Source of the DNA: JANXSS01 sp040385645
GTDB taxonomy: Bacteria > Pseudomonadota > Gammaproteobacteria > Burkholderiales > Burkholderiaceae_D
Reading direction: 5' to 3'
Assembly: GCA_040385645.1 (NCBI GenBank)
Contig: JAZKGZ010000003.1
Coordinates: forward strand, 1-64,000
Length of the DNA: 64,000 bases
Position numbers and translations under genes: made by a program. Shown one piece after another: positions 54,379 through 63,335 of the stretch. The first letter of the stretch is position 1, and each line of letters opens with the position of its first letter. The notes under the pieces are model-generated. The model saw only the letters and a list, made by a program, of their open reading frames with translations, did not search any database and was not told the DNA's origin.

Positions 54379-55005
54379 TTAAAACAGTTCGATATCGCCA
54401 CTTTCGAGATGCGTCTGGGCGACCGCCTTGGCCGGCACCTTGTCCAGAATGGTCGCGCGCTCTTCCAGCATCTTATTGACCAGCGCCAGTACCGCGAGCG
54501 CTTGGGTGTAATTGTCTGAGTTCGCGTGGTTATCATTACTTTTACTACCGCTGCTACAGGACATCGACTCACCGGCATCACCGGCTTCTTGAAGCACTTG
54601 ATGCAGGCTAGCCACATGGCCGACTACCCGCCCGATCAACTGGTTCGTCATGTCCTGAAACTGCAAGGCCGTTACCGCGGCACTCACGCAACCGGCGGCT
54701 TCCTGCTGCAGCAGGTCGAACTTTTGCCGCATTGCTGCAGAAACCGGTGTACCTTCTTCCAGCGTGGCAAGCAACGCCTGCTGAGCCATGGTCGCCGCAT
54801 GCATTCCTAAAAAGTTTTTTCCTAATTTCGTGATCGCTTCGTCGAGCAGGTAACTGGTTTGACGCAGATCGGCATCGACTTCCATGAGATGTTGGCTACC
54901 CTGATGACCCAGCGCCAACAATAGCTTGCGTAGTTGCATCGCAACCTCGGGTGTGGCCCGATTCGGGTCGACGTCGGTCGAACCCGGATTATCTGGTAGG
55001 CGCAT
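54379..55005 (-). CDS. CheZ-like CheY-phosphate phosphatase
   Basis: A 208-residue helical protein. LQFQDMTNQLIGRVV matches the catalytic helix of CheZ, with Asp118 and Gln122 at the spacing of E. coli Asp143 and Gln147. The C-terminus ends SGDIELF, an acidic/aromatic tail like the CheY-binding tail of CheZ. The N-terminal half is helical and less conserved. It overlaps motB by 17 bases and precedes cheY, an unusual place for cheZ. Confidence 0.68.
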   Translation of the reverse strand: MRLPDNPGSTDVDPNRATPEVAMQLRKLLLALGHQGSQHLMEVDADLRQTSYLLDEAITKLGKNFLGMHAATMAQQALLATLEEGTPVSAAMRQKFDLLQQEAAGCVSAAVTALQFQDMTNQLIGRVVGHVASLHQVLQEAGDAGESMSCSSGSKSNDNHANSDNYTQALAVLALVNKMLEERATILDKVPAKAVAQTHLESGDIELF

Positions 55006-55993
55006 CGTTACTTTCCAGCGCTTTGGCTTGCGCGGGGATCGAGGCCGCTGTCGGTGCTAAATTAGGTGTTGGGGCTGGTAGCGAGTCCGGTGTTGAGGCC
55101 GCAGCCGGACCCTGAGCCACCGGCGCGGCACCCTCTTTGGTTACCGATTCCTCCGCCCGCTTGTTCATGACGATGATGCTGATGCGACGATTAACCGGAT
55201 TCAACGGTTCGGCTTTTTCGAACGGTACGGCCGAGGAAAGCCCGACCACGCGCAATACTTTGTCCTGATCCATGCCACCGGCGATCAATGCCCGCCGCGA
55301 GGCATTCGCACGGTCGGCCGATAGCTCCCAATTGCTATACCCTTTTTCGCCATTCGAGTAGGCTGCAGCATCGGTGTGACCTGAAAGGCTGATCTTGTTC
55401 GGCATGTCGTTGAGAATTTGACCGATCTCGAACAAAATTTCCCGGGTGTATGGCTGCAATTCGGCCCGCGCCAGGGCGAACATGGCGCGATTTTGCTCGT
55501 CGACGATCTGAATCCGCAAGCCATCGACAGTAATATCGATGAGCAATTGATTTTTATATTGGCGCATAGTCGGCGAAGCTTCGATGCGGGCCTCGATCCG
55601 TGTTTTCAAGCCCTTCAGGCGCTCCAGTTCGAGGCGTTCGAGTTCGGCTTTGGCGGCACCCAGGTTGTAACTTTTTTTGGGCTGCGGATTTTCGCCTTTC
55701 TTTTGTTGCCCATCCTTGCGTGTCAGGTCGCGCCCGCCGCCGGCCAGCACGCTGGAACTGTCGCCGCTGCCTGAACCGCCCTGCATGGCAACTTTGAGCG
55801 GCGTTTTGAAATATTCGGCGATGCCCGACAATTCGCCCTTGGAGGTGGAACCCAAGAGCCACATCAACAGAAAAAATGCCATCATCGCCGTAACGAAATC
55901 GGCGTAGGCGATTTTCCATGCACCACCATGATGGCCGCCACCGCTTTTTTTGATACGCTTGACGATGATCGGTCGCAGGCCCTCGTCAGCCAT
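54989..55993 (-). CDS. motB: Flagellar stator protein MotB
   Basis: Stator subunit of 334 residues. AWKIAYADFVTAMMAFFLLM is the membrane helix with ion-binding Asp32. The OmpA domain holds SLSGHTDAAAYSNGEKGYSN and WELSADRANASRRALI for peptidoglycan anchoring. A Pro/Ala-rich C-terminal tail of about 50 residues (VAQGPAAASTPDSLPAPTPN) is longer than usual. It follows motA by 12 bases. Confidence 0.95.
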   Translation of the reverse strand: MADEGLRPIIVKRIKKSGGGHHGGAWKIAYADFVTAMMAFFLLMWLLGSTSKGELSGIAEYFKTPLKVAMQGGSGSGDSSSVLAGGGRDLTRKDGQQKKGENPQPKKSYNLGAAKAELERLELERLKGLKTRIEARIEASPTMRQYKNQLLIDITVDGLRIQIVDEQNRAMFALARAELQPYTREILFEIGQILNDMPNKISLSGHTDAAAYSNGEKGYSNWELSADRANASRRALIAGGMDQDKVLRVVGLSSAVPFEKAEPLNPVNRRISIIVMNKRAEESVTKEGAAPVAQGPAAASTPDSLPAPTPNLAPTAASIPAQAKALESNDAPTR

Positions 55994-56005
55994 GACAGTC
56001 TCCGG

Positions 56006-56866
56006 TCACTTGGATTTGGAAAGCTTGATGTGTTCTTCGAGTTCGGCAAACGATGGCCGCTCGGTCGAATACAGTACCTTGCGCCCGAATTCGACCGCCA
56101 GTGCCGGCGCGTAGCCGTTCAGGCTTGCCAGCAGCGTGACTTTCACGCATTGGAACATCTTTGAAGATTCATGCAGCTTTTGCTCCAGCAAGCTCGCCAG
56201 TGGGCCGACGAAACCGTAAGCCAGCAAAATGCCGAGAAAGGTACCGACCAGTGCGTTGGCGATCAGGATGCCCAACTCTGCAGGCGGCAAGCCGACCGAT
56301 GCCATGGTGTGGACCACACCCATCACCGCGGCGACGATGCCGAAAGCTGGCAAGCCATCGCCGAGCTTGGCCATACAATGCACCGGCACCTCGCCCTCGG
56401 CATGATGCGTGTCGATCTCGTTGTCCATCAAATTTTCGATCTGAAAAGCGTCCATATTTCCGGACACCATCAGGCGCAGATAGTCGGTAATGAATTCGAT
56501 GATGTGATGGTCCGCCAACACGGCTGGATATTTACTGAAGATCGGGCTTTCGTGGGCGTTTTCGATATCGCCTTCGATCGACATCAAGCCTTCCTTGCGC
56601 ACCTTGCTCAAAATTTCAAACATCAGCGTCATCAATTCCATGTAAAGCGCACGGTTGTGACGCGAACCTTTCAGCAGCGACGGCAGCGCCTTGATCGTTG
56701 CCTTGATCGATTTACTATTGTTCCCGACGAAAAATGCGCCAACCGCAGCACCGCCGATCATCAGCAGTTCCACCGGCTGAAATAACGATGCCATATGGCC
56801 GCCGGCCAGGGCGAAACCGCCGAAAACCGATGCGCAAACGATGATGTAGCCAAGGATAACTAACAA
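56006..56866 (-). CDS. motA: Flagellar stator protein MotA (TTG start)
   Basis: Ion-channel stator subunit. I start at TTG 56866, giving 286 residues, the usual MotA length, beginning LVILGYIIVCASVFGGFALA; GAGG lies eight bases upstream. An upstream TTG (56908) would add 14 residues without family match. Four membrane helices and the cytoplasmic rotor-contact loop (LMTLMFEILSKVRKEGLMSI) are present, with VAAVMGVVHTMASVGLPPAE. Confidence 0.93.
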   Translation of the reverse strand: MLVILGYIIVCASVFGGFALAGGHMASLFQPVELLMIGGAAVGAFFVGNNSKSIKATIKALPSLLKGSRHNRALYMELMTLMFEILSKVRKEGLMSIEGDIENAHESPIFSKYPAVLADHHIIEFITDYLRLMVSGNMDAFQIENLMDNEIDTHHAEGEVPVHCMAKLGDGLPAFGIVAAVMGVVHTMASVGLPPAELGILIANALVGTFLGILLAYGFVGPLASLLEQKLHESSKMFQCVKVTLLASLNGYAPALAVEFGRKVLYSTERPSFAELEEHIKLSKSK

Positions 56867-56973
56867 GGGGAGATCCTCTGGATGGGTGGAACCAACCGGG
56901 CTATACAACCGCCTCGGGAAACGAATCGAACTAAAGAAAGGTTATCAGAGAAAGTTACGTTCACGAAACATAT

Positions 56974-57861
56974 TCAACATTGCCAGCCATATAGCTGTGG
57001 CCCGTGTGGAACGGGTAAGACAGTTATATGTGGCACTTGGCCCGGTATGGAGAATTCATAACTGAGTAACAAGGTGCCGGGCCGCATTTCGCGTTGTGAT
57101 TTTTGCCATAACGCAGGCATTGCCGCGGGCGATAGATAAGCGAACACTACGTCGAATTGCGCCAAGTCGAGCGATTCGTAATCGCCGATCAAGAAACGGG
57201 CCCGACCACCTGAAAACGCAGCACGCAGACGGCTCACCAGCCAAGGCAATGGTGCCAGTTCGATACCCAAAAATTTCGAATCGGGACGGCTACGCGCCAG
57301 CGCGAGCACTAAACCACCCAAACCACTGCCGATATCGACCATTTGCACCGGCCGGTCGGCCGGCAACAACGGCAATATTGCTTTCCAGACGGCCGGTGCG
57401 GAAGGATAAAAAGGCACCTGAGTACGAAACGTACTCCAATAAAGCACGACCATGAACAAAAACGCCGCCAGAAAAAGCCATGGCGGAAATTGCATGGCGA
57501 CAGTAACCAGCAGCGCGAATGGAAATACCAGCTGAATGCCGACCCACCAGCGTGCCAGCCGACGCCAGTAGGTCAATAGCGCAGCCAATAGGCCTTGGAA
57601 CAATGCTGCGTAGCCTAGATACAACGGCGTGTCCATCAATTGGAGGATCCAGCCTGCAACGACCCAGATGAGGATGCCGGCAATTAGCTGAATAATCAGC
57701 GCCTGGATTGCAGGCGTGCGCCAGCCGCGCCAATGGCGTACCGGCCGAAATAGGGAAAAAAACAAGGAAAGGAACCAGCGCAACATCATGCGCGCAAAGA
57801 TATCAGCTAGTGGCAATGGCAACGCGCGCTGCCAGAGCAGTCGTTGCAGCAATGGCCTCAT
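56974..57861 (-). CDS. Membrane-anchored class I methyltransferase
   Basis: A 295-residue protein. Residues about 45-150 hold three or four membrane helices (ALIIQLIAGILIWVVAGWIL, LLAALLTYWRR, FLAAFLFMVVLYWS). The C-terminal part is a Rossmann methyltransferase with SAM motif VDIGSGLGGLVLALARSRP and acidic IELAPLPWLVSRLRA. The substrate is unknown. It overlaps flhC by 59 bases, starting after AAGG, so it is probably co-expressed with flhDC; it lies before motA. Confidence 0.75.
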   Translation of the reverse strand: MRPLLQRLLWQRALPLPLADIFARMMLRWFLSLFFSLFRPVRHWRGWRTPAIQALIIQLIAGILIWVVAGWILQLMDTPLYLGYAALFQGLLAALLTYWRRLARWWVGIQLVFPFALLVTVAMQFPPWLFLAAFLFMVVLYWSTFRTQVPFYPSAPAVWKAILPLLPADRPVQMVDIGSGLGGLVLALARSRPDSKFLGIELAPLPWLVSRLRAAFSGGRARFLIGDYESLDLAQFDVVFAYLSPAAMPALWQKSQREMRPGTLLLSYEFSIPGQVPHITVLPVPHGPQLYGWQC

Positions 57862-58384
57862 CCCGCGCCTTACGCGTTTTACCAGCGCGTGAAGGTAGGT
57901 GGCATAAACCGCATAAATAATTACTGTTCAGATCCAGTTGGTGCACGACGAATTCACCATTGCAGGTCTTGCAGCATGTGGTGGTGAGCATTTTGCTCTC
58001 GACGAATCGCACCAGTGTCCAAGCGCGTGTGAGCGACAACACCGGCTCTTCACCGGGCGCGACCTCGACCTGCTCCAGGTATAGCTGGTAAGCCTTCATG
58101 ATCGCGGTGATGCCCGAGACCTGCGCATTGGTCAGCAGGTAGCGATGAATACCGAGAAATAGCGACGAATGCACATTCGGTTGCCAAGTGATGAACCAAT
58201 CCGTCGAGAAAGGCAGCATGCCCTTTGGCGGCGACACACCTTTTAGTTCTTTGTATAGCTTTAATAAACGCTCACGCGATAGCGAGGTTTCGGATTCCAG
58301 CAATTGCAAGCGTGCACCCAGGTTGATCAACTCGATGGCCAATTGAATCTCGTTGGACTCGGTAACGACGCTTTTCTTGGCCAT
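57803..58384 (-). CDS. flhC: Flagellar master regulator FlhC
   Basis: Zinc-binding half of the FlhD4C2 activator of class II flagellar genes, 193 residues. Two cysteine pairs, C138-x2-C141 and C158-x2-C161, form the zinc site. LELINLGARLQLLESETSLS-like sequence and FSTDWFITWQPNVHSSLFLG match the family. Start ATG 58384 is three codons inside a GTG. It is 98 bases downstream of flhD. Confidence 0.94.
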   Translation of the reverse strand: MAKKSVVTESNEIQLAIELINLGARLQLLESETSLSRERLLKLYKELKGVSPPKGMLPFSTDWFITWQPNVHSSLFLGIHRYLLTNAQVSGITAIMKAYQLYLEQVEVAPGEEPVLSLTRAWTLVRFVESKMLTTTCCKTCNGEFVVHQLDLNSNYLCGLCHLPSRAGKTRKARDEAIAATTALAARVAIATS

Positions 58385-58482
58385 GACAATCACACTCTCT
58401 TAAATCTTTAAAATTTTTGCCGGCAGTGCATGTATGCGACGCTTAAGCCTTACTTGTTTACCTTGCTCTCGAGCCTAATTTA

Positions 58483-58800
58483 TCAGGCGATTTCTTCGAC
58501 TGGCTGGCCGGCCATCAAGATGGCAGCGTGTGACTGTGCCAGAGCCCGGTCTTTGCCGTTGTGAGTGAGCATGCCGAGAATTGCGCCATCGTCGAAGCGG
58601 AAACGGGCCAACATCATGTTGGTGCCGGCCAGCTTGAGGATCTGAGAATTGTTCAAACCTTCGATGAGGTCGGCGATTTCGCCACTGATACCCAGGCGGA
58701 AGATCGCCGTAGGTTTGTCGGCGCGCACCATTTGCTGCGCCAGCATGAGGTAACCAAGATTGGCATCGCGAATTTCGGCAACCATTGCAGTCGTGTTCAT
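58483..58800 (-). CDS. flhD: Flagellar master regulator FlhD
   Basis: DNA-binding half of FlhDC. The 105-residue form from ATG 58800 has AGGAAAAAC upstream and reads EIRDANLGYLMLAQQMVRAD, FRLGISGEIADLIEGLNNSQ and LKLAGTNMMLARFRFDD, typical of FlhD. Upstream in-frame codons extend to 58866 but do not fit. The 620-base region to its right carries no gene and likely holds a complex promoter. Confidence 0.93.
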   Translation of the reverse strand: MNTTAMVAEIRDANLGYLMLAQQMVRADKPTAIFRLGISGEIADLIEGLNNSQILKLAGTNMMLARFRFDDGAILGMLTHNGKDRALAQSHAAILMAGQPVEEIA

Positions 58801-59421
58801 GTTTTTCCTCGTAGTCCGTGTAGGCCCGAATGTGCTCGGCCAGTGAACGTATTCTGGAAGAAACATTTACTTCAGGAAATACAGAAGCTGCGGTATTTTT
58901 CGTCGGCGCGAAACCGGAAGAAATATAAGACTTTGTCTTACAAAATTACGAAAAGCACTGTGAGAACACGGCAACCGTGCTCCACCATCACGTATTTATT
59001 GGTCTGGCACCGGAGTGCCGGCCCCTACGGCAAGTCAAAATAAATTTTAAAAAAATAATCTTTTTCAAGGTTTTAGAAATAAATCTTGAGAATTTCAATT
59101 GAAAACAGCCATTCAGCGATGGTCAGGATCGCGGAAAAACTAAAAAATGTTGTTTCAAGACAACTCGCAAACCCATCATTTCCCTCTTTAGCAGCTTTTT
59201 GGCTCGTTTCCGGTTGGCTTCTGCATCGCGTCTAACTCTTTAACGACCGCGATTTCGCCGACTTTAGGGTTTTATAGAAATATTTTTCCTCAGCAATGCT
59301 AGTTTTCCCGTATCTTGAACTGGTTACGGCAGGCAACACATGAACTTTAGGGCCGCGACGTTAATTTTTTTACGTTTGCATCGTTGCAAACAACTGACCC
59401 TTTGTTATAGGAGCATGTCGC
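58801..59421. other. Gene-free region upstream of flhDC
   Basis: About 620 bases, AT-rich from about 59040. A perfect dyad is noted separately. The left part should carry the flhDC promoter, known in relatives to integrate many signals; the right end holds AGGAG at 59409-59413, the ribosome site of the following gene fragment. I see no tRNA, repeat array or ORF of note. Confidence 0.5.
58926..58940. promoter_or_regulatory. Perfect dyad upstream of flhD
   Basis: TAAGAC-TTT-GTCTTA, two perfect 6-base arms around three bases, 126 bases upstream of the flhD ATG. A symmetric site at this distance could be an operator. There is no T-run, so a terminator is unlikely. Confidence 0.35.
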
Positions 59422-61219
59422 ATGCTGAGCCTTCCTTTTCAAGTACGCCTGCCATTTCATCAAACCAAAGCCGGCAAAATAAGCGCCGTAGCGCCCTGCA
59501 GTGCCGTATCAGCCGCTTCCAGCGCTTTTTTAGTAAGCGTTCCAGTGCTAAGCGCCATGGTATTGAGCGCTTCGATTTATGTGCCGGCGTACGCTGCCAG
59601 TGTCCCCACCGGCTTTAGCGATATGCAGCAATATCGCCGTTGCCAGTAACGGCAGCATGTACTATCTAGCCCGCAATCAGGGCTCCGCGACTGCTGTACC
59701 CGGTGCCGGCACGCTCAGCAAGATCATTTACGTCGGCGGAAACGCGCCCAACATCACGAGCAATCCTTCCAACACCACCGTGATGCTCGGTGCCGGTGCG
59801 ACCTTTAGTATCAGCGCCGATGGTGCCACTAAATTTCAATGGCAGCGTAACGGCGTCGATCTTCCTAATGCTCAAGCTGGCAGTTATTCCATCGCTGCCA
59901 CGACCATGGCAGATAACGGTGCGCGCTTTCGCGTAATCGTCTCGAGTGCTGGTGGCAATGTGGTATCGACCGAAGCGATATTGACGGTCACTAACAATCG
60001 ACCGCCGGTAGCTACAATCACATTTCCTGCCGCCGATATGCAATTTGCGCCAGGACAAATAATCAATTTCGACGGCAGCGGTACGGATGCCGAAGATGGT
60101 GTATTACCAGCCTCGGCGCTTTCTTGGAAAGTCGATTTTCAGCACGATACGCATGCACATGCGTTCGTGGCACCCACGGCCGGTATGAAATCCGGCAGCT
60201 TCACCGTGCCCGCGTTCGAAGAAAACGAAGCCAACATGTGGATACGGATATCGTTGACGGTCACGGATGCCTCGGGTGCCAGCACGACGTTATCGCGTAA
60301 TATTTTTCCAGGCCGGCAAATCAGTCAGTTTTCGCTTCTTGGCACGCCAGTCAATGGATGGGGCCCCTACGAAGTCGACCGCAGTAACGGCGAAGACGGT
60401 GCCACCGACGGCCGCACGATTGCCTTGTCCGGCGTACCCTATCTGCACGGATTAGGCGTGCATGCACCATCGGAACTGCGGTTCGCGTTGAATAGCCAAT
60501 GCACCGGTAACTTCATCGCCGATATCGGCGTAGATAACGAAAGCGGCAAACTTGGCTCGGTAGTGTTCCAGGTCTATCTCGACAACGTAAAGGTCTACGA
60601 TAGCGGCACGGTCCGAGGCGGCGATCCTCGCAAGACAGTCAATGTGAACGTCGCGGGCAAGAAAGAACTACGCCTCGCGGTAAACGATGCCGGCGACGGT
60701 ATCACCTCGGATCATGCGGATTGGGGCGGCGCACGCGTCAGTGGCTGCAGCACACCGTCAACGCCACCTCAGGAAACGATTGCCGCCATTTCGAACTTGC
60801 AGGTTTTCGATACTGCCACGACCGCGTATTGGTCGATTCAAAGCAACCTAAAAGTTGGCAATACCGTGTACGGCGACCGGGTCTATACATTTGCAAGCCT
60901 GCCGGCACTGCTGACAGACGGCAAATGGATTCGTACCGCCAACGACGCCAGAAGTTTTACTGGACCGACGCTGGTAAATTTTTGGTTATCGGTAGCAGCC
61001 GACGTCTACGTCGCGCTCGATAACCGGGTGGGCCTGCCAGGCTGGGTCAATTCGAGTTGGGCCGATACCGGTGCAGATCTAACGACCAAAGAAGGTGCCT
61101 ACACGCAGCGCTTCCGCATCTTCAAAAAACGCTTTAATGCCGGCATGGTTTCTTTAGGATCCGCGAAACAGCCCGGACCGGATCGATACGTGAGCATGTA
61201 CATGATCATCGTAAAGTAA
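59422..61219 (+). pseudogene. Remnant of a secreted sugar dehydrogenase with Ig-like and NPCBM domains
   Basis: From ATG 59422 (AGGAG eight bases upstream) comes a signal peptide ending near VPAYAASVPTGFSD, the usual opening of secreted PQQ-type glucose/sorbosone dehydrogenases. The frame then closes at 59649. In the next frame the text resumes at IAVASNGSMYYLARNQGSAT, which in complete proteins stands at the end of that catalytic domain. Ig-like/PKD-like domains (TVMLGAGATFSISADGATKF) follow, then an NPCBM lectin (VNGWGPYEVDRSNGEDGATD) and a C-terminal domain ending SMYMIIVK at 61219. The catalytic domain of several hundred residues is missing and the reading frame is broken at the join, about 59610-59640. 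I therefore call it a deletion pseudogene. A separate shorter protein starting within the second frame cannot be excluded. Confidence 0.7.
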
Positions 61220-61472
61220 AGCAGCGGCGGACCCGGATAGATTCATATTAGGGTTCTATTATCAAGGTCGGAAACTTATAGTTACGCTGTATGTTACCGA
61301 CTGTTACAAAATTTTGTCGAACTTTTTAACATATTATCAAAAAACAAATATACGTTTCTATATTTATCTTTTCATAATCAAACACTTGGCTAACAGTTAA
61401 ACGCTGGCACAACGCGTGCTCTACCCTTGTCGAGTCAATCGTCGTGATTGCTCATTCAATGGAGGCATTTAT

Positions 61473-62330
61473 ATGAACACTAACTTTGCACGCGGTACGT
61501 TGTTTGCGGCGTTGACGGCCGCGGCAGTATTGACCGCATCCCCTACCATCGCCGGCCCATTCATTCTCGCTGGCACCGATGCCGACGATCATGGCTTCGC
61601 ATCCGCGACCGCTAATATCGATGGCTGGCTGTTCATGCAGCGCGCAATCGAGAACCTTGCACCATCGGTTACGAACGGCAGCAAGACCGTCGTCTCGCTC
61701 GGTAGCGATGCGTCGAGCACTGCAGGTAACGCTGCCGCTTCGGCCTTTGCCTTTTCCAACCTCGGCGCAGCCGGCTGGACCTTCGTTAATGTCAATACGG
61801 TTGCCGGCATAACTGCATTTTTCTCCGGTGTCGGTGCACAAAACACTGGCAACACCGGCATCGTCATGCTCGATTCAGGCGAAAACGTCGGTGGCGGGCT
61901 GACCAGCGTTGAACAAGCGGCATTGGCAAGCAATGCCAGCGCGTTAAATAACTACCTCGGTGCTGGTGGCGGCTTGTTTAGTCAGTCAAATGACTACGGT
62001 TTTTTGAGCGCGCTATTGCCAGGCGTACTCGTAACGGATGAATTCGACACCGGCATCAACCTGACAGCCGACGGCAGTGCCGCCTTTCCTGGCTTGACTA
62101 ATGCGGATCTGAACGCCGGTCCGTATCACGCGTCTTTCAGTAATATCGGTAGCCTGGGCATATTGGGTACGAGCGTGGCTACGGGCAATGCCCTGATCAT
62201 CGGTGCTGCCGGTGGTTCGATCACGGATCCGGAAGTACCAGGAGGCGTCGTGCCAGAACCGGCAACGCTGTCGATGATGGGTCTCGGTGTATTGGGCTTT
62301 TTGGCTGCGAGACGTCGTAACCGTCATTGA
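61473..62330 (+). CDS. PEP-CTERM protein of unknown function
   Basis: A 285-residue exported protein with signal peptide TLFAALTAAAVLTASPTIAG, a glycine/alanine-rich body (FAFSNLGAAGWTFVNVNTVA, VMLDSGENVGGGLTSVEQAA) and sorting signal VPEPATLSMMGLGVLGFLAA with RRRNRH. GGAGG lies seven bases upstream of ATG 61473. It is preceded by an AT-rich leader of about 250 bases and followed at once by a strong hairpin. Confidence 0.85.
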   Translation: MNTNFARGTLFAALTAAAVLTASPTIAGPFILAGTDADDHGFASATANIDGWLFMQRAIENLAPSVTNGSKTVVSLGSDASSTAGNAAASAFAFSNLGAAGWTFVNVNTVAGITAFFSGVGAQNTGNTGIVMLDSGENVGGGLTSVEQAALASNASALNNYLGAGGGLFSQSNDYGFLSALLPGVLVTDEFDTGINLTADGSAAFPGLTNADLNAGPYHASFSNIGSLGILGTSVATGNALIIGAAGGSITDPEVPGGVVPEPATLSMMGLGVLGFLAARRRNRH

Positions 62331-62337
62331 TCATTCA

Positions 62338-62375
62338 CGATGGTTATCGTCAATAGTGATTGACGATAACCATCG
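62338..62375. terminator. 16-bp perfect hairpin after the PEP-CTERM gene
   Basis: Arms at 62338-62353 (CGATGGTTATCGTCAA) and 62360-62375 pair over 16 bases around a 6-base loop TAGTGA, only 7 bases after the stop codon. No run of T follows, so it is either an atypical terminator or a 3' mRNA stabiliser. Confidence 0.6.
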
Positions 62376-62471
62376 ATGAAATTACCGGCACGAGATCTTA
62401 TATGCAATCTCGTCGCCGTTACGATCTGCAGGCACCTGCAAAAAAAATAATGGCATAATGCGGGCCTGACA

Positions 62472-62561
62472 GGAAGCGTGGCCGAGCGGTTGAAGGCACC
62501 AGTCTTGAAAACTGGCGAGGGTGTGAGCCCTTCGTGAGTTCGAATCTCACCGCTTCCGCCA
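62472..62561 (+). tRNA. tRNA-Ser (UGA anticodon)
   Basis: A 90-base serine tRNA with a long variable arm. The acceptor stem GGAAGCG pairs with CGCTTCC, followed by G and an encoded CCA. The anticodon arm CCAGTCTTGAAAACTGG shows TGA in the loop and GTTCGAATC is the T-loop. tRNA-Ser genes are common integration sites; an integrase remnant lies downstream. Confidence 0.95.
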
Positions 62562-62635
62562 GATCTATTTTACCGTTTAGAATCAACGGTGTAGTTCTCA
62601 AGAAACGTCAATTTACCATAGCTCTAATAGCTGAA

Positions 62636-62950
62636 AATGAGTGAGCTGAAGCTCATCAACGCAGGTCTAAACTTATAGGGGCCTACACTGCATTCATCGG
62701 TGCTGCTGTTGCCGCTTTGATTTCTGGCGATGGTCATTTAAAAACTGAGTCATACGCTATTTGCTTGTAAATATTTTTACTCCCTGTATTCGCTTCTTAT
62801 TTGCTTATAGCTTTCACTGTTTCGATACAGCAGAAGTGTAAGCAAGTGTCATCCGTGGATTATTACTTTCTCTTATGCCCGGTAATTGCTGCTACTTCCA
62901 TCATTTCGAAGCCCCCTGTCAAATTGCCTAGAAGTAGCCTCATGCCGTAA
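62636..62950 (+). pseudogene. Possible decayed small membrane protein
   Basis: ATG at 62636 opens MSELKLINAGL, but the hydrophobic continuation LIGAYTAFIGAAVAALISG lies in another frame and meets TAA at 62768-62770. The same frame resumes with IFLLPVFASYLLIAFTVS and runs to 62950, where it is antisense to the integrase remnant. Two disruptions and no family match make this weak. Confidence 0.25.
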
Positions 62951-63335
62951 GTCGTGGAAACGTAAGCCGGTAATATCGCAAGACTTACAAGCAGAATTGA
63001 AGCCGAAAGTAATAGTGTCAGGGTGCATTCCTAGAACCTTGTCTCCCTCGGATTCAGGAAGACACTGGATAGCTACAACTGCTCTCGTTAAAAGTAGGAT
63101 AGTGCGTGAGGTGCCGTTCTTAGTGTCTGGCACGTGTGCCGTTCGCGTCTCAAGACAAGCGTTGTCTTTTGTAAGTGCAACCAATTCACTACGCCACGTG
63201 CCCGTTTCGGCTGCAAGAATGATGATGCTCTTAAGACGAGTAAGACCTTTTTCATCACAGTAAGTCAGCAGCTCGCTTTCCTCCCCTGCCCGATATCTAC
63301 GGGTTCGACCATTGGCAATCTTTGAATCGCCCCGG
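62863..63335 (-). pseudogene. Inactivated tyrosine recombinase (phage-type integrase) remnant
   Basis: Reading the minus strand, GRTRRYRAGEESELLTYCDE, IIILAAETGTWRSELVALTK, TKNGTSRTILLLTRAV and GLRFHDLRHEATSRQFDRGL follow the phage integrase order. The first catalytic Arg (TGxRxxEL) is Trp here (TGTWRSEL). After DRGL the frame slips; the true continuation FEMMEVAAITGHKRK lies in the next frame and stops at 62863 before the catalytic Tyr. The N-terminal half is also missing. So it is dead three ways. It lies 300 bases from tRNA-Ser, as expected for an old island junction. Confidence 0.75.
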
